A DNA stretch of 64,000 nt, taken from contig JAJNNX010000069.1 of assembly GCA_023159155.1 (NCBI GenBank), forward strand, positions 186,001-250,000. The letters run 5' to 3'. This document shows positions 59,801 through 64,000 of the stretch, in pieces; the first letter of the stretch is position 1; each line of letters begins with the position of its first letter. Below the pieces are notes generated by a model. The model saw only the letters and a program-made list of their open reading frames with translations, was not told where the DNA came from and did not search any database. Source of the DNA: Ustulina deusta (Eukaryota; Ascomycota; Sordariomycetes; Xylariales; Xylariaceae). The translations under genes were made by a program, and so were the position numbers.

Positions 59801-62800
59801 CTTTATAAAAAATATTAAATAAAAAATCTATAGTTAATATAAAATTTAGTATTTTGTTAAGCAGAATTAATATTATTATTTGTTTTTTAGTTTTTTTAAT
59901 TTTAATTATAAAAAGCTTAGTTATTTTTTTTAATAAAGTATTAGCTATTATATTTTTTTGTTTTAGTTAGTATTAAAAAATAATATTAAAATTTAATAAA
60001 AAGTTGGCCTAATATATTTGTTATATTAATAAAATCTATTTATTTAAAAAATATAATAAAGTTTAATAATTAGTTATTATAAAAAATTTAGTTTTAAAAA
60101 GTTTTAAGTAGTAATATTTTAAAGTTTATATTATTACTAAAAGTTTATAGTTTTAAATTAAGTAAGCTTATTTAATTAGTATTATTGTTTTAAAAAAATA
60201 CTTTATAAGTTTTTAAGTTATATTTTTTTATTATTACTAAATAATTTTTTTTGTTGCATTATATAAAACATTTGTTTTTATTTATATTAGTTAGCTAGGC
60301 CTAAAAAAAGCTAAAACAAATGTTTTATAAACTAGTAGTTTTATATATTTAAAAGCTTATTTTTTTTAATAGTTAATTTAAAAAAGTAGTAATTTTATTA
60401 GTATAGTAAATAAATATATAAATATAATTATAAAGCTTAAAAAATAACTGGATTAATTTAATACTTTTAAAATTATTAAAGTTTTAATTTATAATTGTTT
60501 AGATTTTTATAGGATTAATTCTAATTTTTATTTTAGTTTTTATAATTATTTTTAAATAATTAATAATTAGTATATTAAAATAAAACTTTTTAATGTTTTT
60601 TTAATATTTAGCTTAATATAAGCAATAGATTATTTTTTTATAATAGGTTTAGTACTATTTTTTAGTTTTAGAATAAATTAAAATATTATTTATATAAGTA
60701 TTTATAAACTTATTTAAAAGTTTTTAAATTTATATATTAATAAAGGCTTACTACTAGATAGATTTTATTTTTAAACTAAAAAGTAAAACTTTTTATTAAA
60801 ATATTTTTTTATAGGTTTAGAAAAAAATAAAATAATATAATTTTATAATTAATAATAAATAGTAAAAAGTTTTAATAATATTTAGTTTAGTAAATTAAGT
60901 AATATTATAATAATTAAATATAATATTACTAATATTTAAAACTAGTATGATTTGATTTTCTAAACATATTTTTTTTTATTAATAATTAATTATAAATTTA
61001 TATTTAATTAATTTAGGTTTAAATATAAATAGAACAAAAGCAGTATTTAAGTTTATATTTTATTTAATAAAGTTTATAACTAATAGTTTGTTTATGAACT
61101 TTTTTTTAAATAAAATAAACTATATAAATATATAATATTAATAAAAACTAAAAGTATATTTTTTATTATTAAGTTTTAGTATTATATTAAACTTTAGTTA
61201 TAATAATAATAAAGTTTCAGATTTTTTTTTTAAAAAAAACTTTTTTAGGTATAATAGCTAAAAAGGCAAAAAGTTTTATATTAATTATTTTTGATTTTTT
61301 TTTAAATAATTTAATATAGTTATTTTTAGTTATTACAAACTTAATTATAATAAGCTCTTTTAGAGTTTTTTTAGTTAATTGTTTCTATTTATTTTAATAA
61401 AAATAATTTTAAAAGTTTTATATAATTTTTTTAATAGCAGCTTAGTTTTTTTTTTTTTTTAAGAATTATTATATAAACTTTTTTTGTTTTAGGTTTAAAA
61501 GTCCTAGGTTTTTTTTTTGTTTTTTTAATTTTAATTAATTTTAAAATAATTGTTTTATTTTTAAAAGATTACTTTAATATTTAATAATATTTTTTTAATA
61601 TTTAATTATATTAATTTGTATTTTTTTGTATTTCTAAGTTTATATTTTATTATTTATAGCTAAAAAGTTTAATTATAATTATTAATAAAAATTAAGCTAA
61701 TAAAAATAAATTATTTAGTTAAATTAATTATTATTTTTAGATCTTTATTAGAATATTTTGTTTTATTAACTATTTAATACTAATAATAATATTATAACTA
61801 AAATTAATAATTTAAAATATTCAATTTTTAAATTATTAATTATTAATTTTTATAATATATATTAAATATTTATAGATTTTATTAATTATTTTGCTTTAGT
61901 AATTATAAAACTTTTAAAGTTTAGTTAGCTAAACTATTTTTGTTTTTAATTATTGTTTAATTTATTATATAAACTTATAGCTAATTATTAAAAAAGTATA
62001 AGCTTTAGTATTATATAAAACTAAAGTTTTTATTTTAATACTATTAATTTATAATTAAATAAATATTTTACAAATAATTAATTTGTTTTAGTTATATATT
62101 TTAGCTAAAATAAATAAAAAGATTAATAAAAAGATTTTTATTAGTTCTATTTGTTTTTTAAATTAAATAAACTATTAAAGCTATTTTTGTTATAGCTTTT
62201 TTTTACTAGTTAAATATTTAAAACTTTAAGCTTTTACTTAAAATAGTTAATTAATATATATTTTTTTTTATTATAAATAAAATAAGTTTTATTATTTTAA
62301 TAAGTTTTTTTTTTTTATAGTTAATGCTTGTTTTAACTATTTTAAAATAAATATTTTAAAACTTTTAAAGTTAGCCAAAAATTAGTAAGCTAGTTTATTA
62401 AAAGTTTAATTATTTAAATTAGATTTTTATTTAATTAAACTAGCAAGTTTAATTTATTAATAATTTTTAGAAGCTTGTTTAATATTATATACTAATTTAA
62501 TAATTTTATTAATAAATGATTTATAAAAAATATTTAAATTTATAAAAGCTTTATATAAATTTTTTTTTAAGTTTATATAAAAATAATTTTATAATTTATA
62601 TTTTTATTATAATTTAACAAATTAATATTTTTAAACTAAACTATTAAATATAAAAATAAATTTATTAATATTTTTATTAGTTTTATATATATAAACTTAA
62701 AATATTTTATAAATAATAACTATTTAATTAAAGTTATAATAAATTATTAATAAAACTTAAATTATTTTAGTAATATTATTAAATAGTTTTTTAATTAAAT

Positions 62801-62869
62801 AAAAATATATTTTTATTAATTTTTTAGTATATTTTTTTAATTAATTTATAATATATTAAAATAATAAAG
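56870..62869. repeat. AT-rich, RIP-like repeat block
   Basis: About 6 kb of extremely AT-rich sequence, mostly A/T with rare GC words and long T or A runs. TpA is very frequent while CpA and TpG are scarce, the usual outcome of repeat-induced point mutation of transposon DNA. No frame of useful length survives. The original element (LTR, LINE or DNA type) cannot be recognised by eye. Sampled lines show more G than C on the plus strand (60,061-60,180: 12 G, 2 C). Confidence 0.8.
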
Positions 62870-62995
62870 ACCTATAGGGGGCTTAAACTAGCAACCTTGA
62901 ATGGTGGCCTATGCCCCAGGTTAGGACAGGTCTATACTAGGTGGCCTATGCTCCTATAAATAGGACTTCGTACACAGATATATTAGACCTTCTAA
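62870..62995. repeat. GC-richer island inside the AT block
   Basis: This roughly 125-bp stretch stands out from its surroundings. It contains a direct repeat GGTGGCCTATGC (62,905 and 62,940 region) and a TATA-like word, CTATAAATAG. It may be a solo LTR remnant or another insertion boundary that escaped mutation. No terminal repeats were found. Confidence 0.5.
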
Positions 62996-64000
62996 TACTT
63001 TGCTACGCACCTATTTTTTTTAATTTATTATTTTTATTTATATACTTATTAGTTTTTTTATTAAAGTGGTGCTTTACTATATTTTATTTTATTACAAACG
63101 CTATACTATACTATTTTTTTAATTTTGTAAAATTACAAAAATACTTTTTTAAAAGCAGCAAACTAACACTTTATATTTTATAAGTTATAGTAGCGCTACT
63201 AATATTATACTATTTAAACAAATATAACCGCTAAGCTATACGCAGACCTTTATATTTTATATATATTTCTATAAAAATTTATAAATAAACTTAATACTAA
63301 AAAGCAAGCTTAGTATAGCACTTTTATATCTTAAAAATTAATTAGTTACTAAAATTATATTATATATAATAACTAGAAATATTAAAAAAACTTGCAAATA
63401 TTATAAATATTTTTAAAAATACTAAACAAAACGTTAATCGGAGCATACTTATTAGCTAGTTTAAATATATATATTTTATTTAGTAGTTTACTTTAATAAA
63501 ATATTTTATTTAATTTTATTTTTTTATTATACTTTTTATATATAATTTATTTTATATTATTTATTTTATACTACTTATAAGCTAATCTATATTTAGTTTT
63601 AGTAATTTTTACTTTTTAAAATATCTACTAAACAATATAATAAACTTAATAAATAAACTTTTACTAGGCCTAAACCTAAGTAAGTATAATAGTTCTTATA
63701 ACTTACAAAACTTTTAATTAGTATTAAAAACTATAAGTCTACTGCTTAACCCTTATATAAAAAATATTAGGTTTAATAAAAAAACAATAAGTTTTTTTAT
63801 TAAATATTTTTAAAAAACTAACTTTAGTATTTTATTAATATATAAAAATATTAAAACGTTTTATTAAAAATTTAACAAATTTTATATCTAGTATAAAAAA
63901 TCTATAAATATATTATATATAACAAATAAAAAGCTTAATAATCTAATAAAAATACTTGTTATATAAAACTTAGTATTAGTTTTAAAAGCAAAGCTTATAT
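62996..64000. repeat. Second AT-rich RIP-like block (continues past window)
   Basis: AT-rich like the block before the island, but with more C than G on the plus strand (63,601-63,780: 11 G, 22 C), the reverse of the first block. It has no coding capacity and runs off the window end. Confidence 0.7.

Noticed and set aside
62941..63183. 80-codon open frame in the AT-rich block
   Set aside because: The composition is Phe/Leu/Tyr/Ile only, as expected from AT-rich random sequence.

Overview
This window reads as nuclear DNA of a filamentous ascomycete (Pezizomycotina, most likely Sordariomycetes). The evidence is short introns (about 49-80 nt, longer in a few places) with CTAAC-type branch sites, a typical fungal gene set (Ptc2, Dug1, Efm6, Ccz1, Flc, Osh3, QDE-2-type Argonaute), intergenic DNA full of TAGGTACCTA-like words, and a terminal block of more than 7 kb of extremely AT-rich DNA that looks like repeat-induced point mutation (RIP). 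Exon structures were assembled by hand from splice signals and reading-frame continuity; no alignment or transcript data were used.

Left part (1-35,100) is ordinary housekeeping sequence: the 3' end of an unrecognised gene; a Ptc2-type PP2C phosphatase; a mitochondrial PPR-like protein; a Dug1-type M20 dipeptidase with a possible mitochondrial extension; an Efm6-type lysine methyltransferase; a 432-bp inverted-repeat element (MITE-like); a secreted double-psi beta-barrel wall protein; Ccz1, part of the Mon1-Ccz1 exchange factor for Ypt7; a TRP-like Flc flavin carrier; a secreted GH35 beta-galactosidase; and an Osh3-type oxysterol-binding protein with GOLD-like, PH, FFAT and ORD regions.

Middle (36,600-40,100) is a small gene graveyard: a fragment of a fungal STAND-type N-terminal domain, the PT and ACP domains of a non-reducing polyketide synthase broken by two stops and a frameshift, and a broken short-chain dehydrogenase. 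It looks like a decayed secondary-metabolite locus.

Right part (40,518-51,922) holds the most interesting unit: a 2,354-residue protein that joins a ZNFX1/Upf1-like SF1 helicase and cysteine-rich region to three tandem CbxX/CfxQ AAA+ ATPase domains, divergently transcribed from a catalytically complete QDE-2-type Argonaute. The start codons are 777 bp apart, and the intergenic region carries a near-perfect 23-bp direct repeat around a palindrome. This arrangement suggests a co-regulated RNA-silencing or antiviral module. Next come a Fic-domain AMPylase-like gene in AT-rich surroundings and a secreted alpha/beta hydrolase. From about 56,870 to the end the DNA is AT-rich and gene-free, broken by one GC-richer island near 62,870-62,995 where strand base skew reverses.
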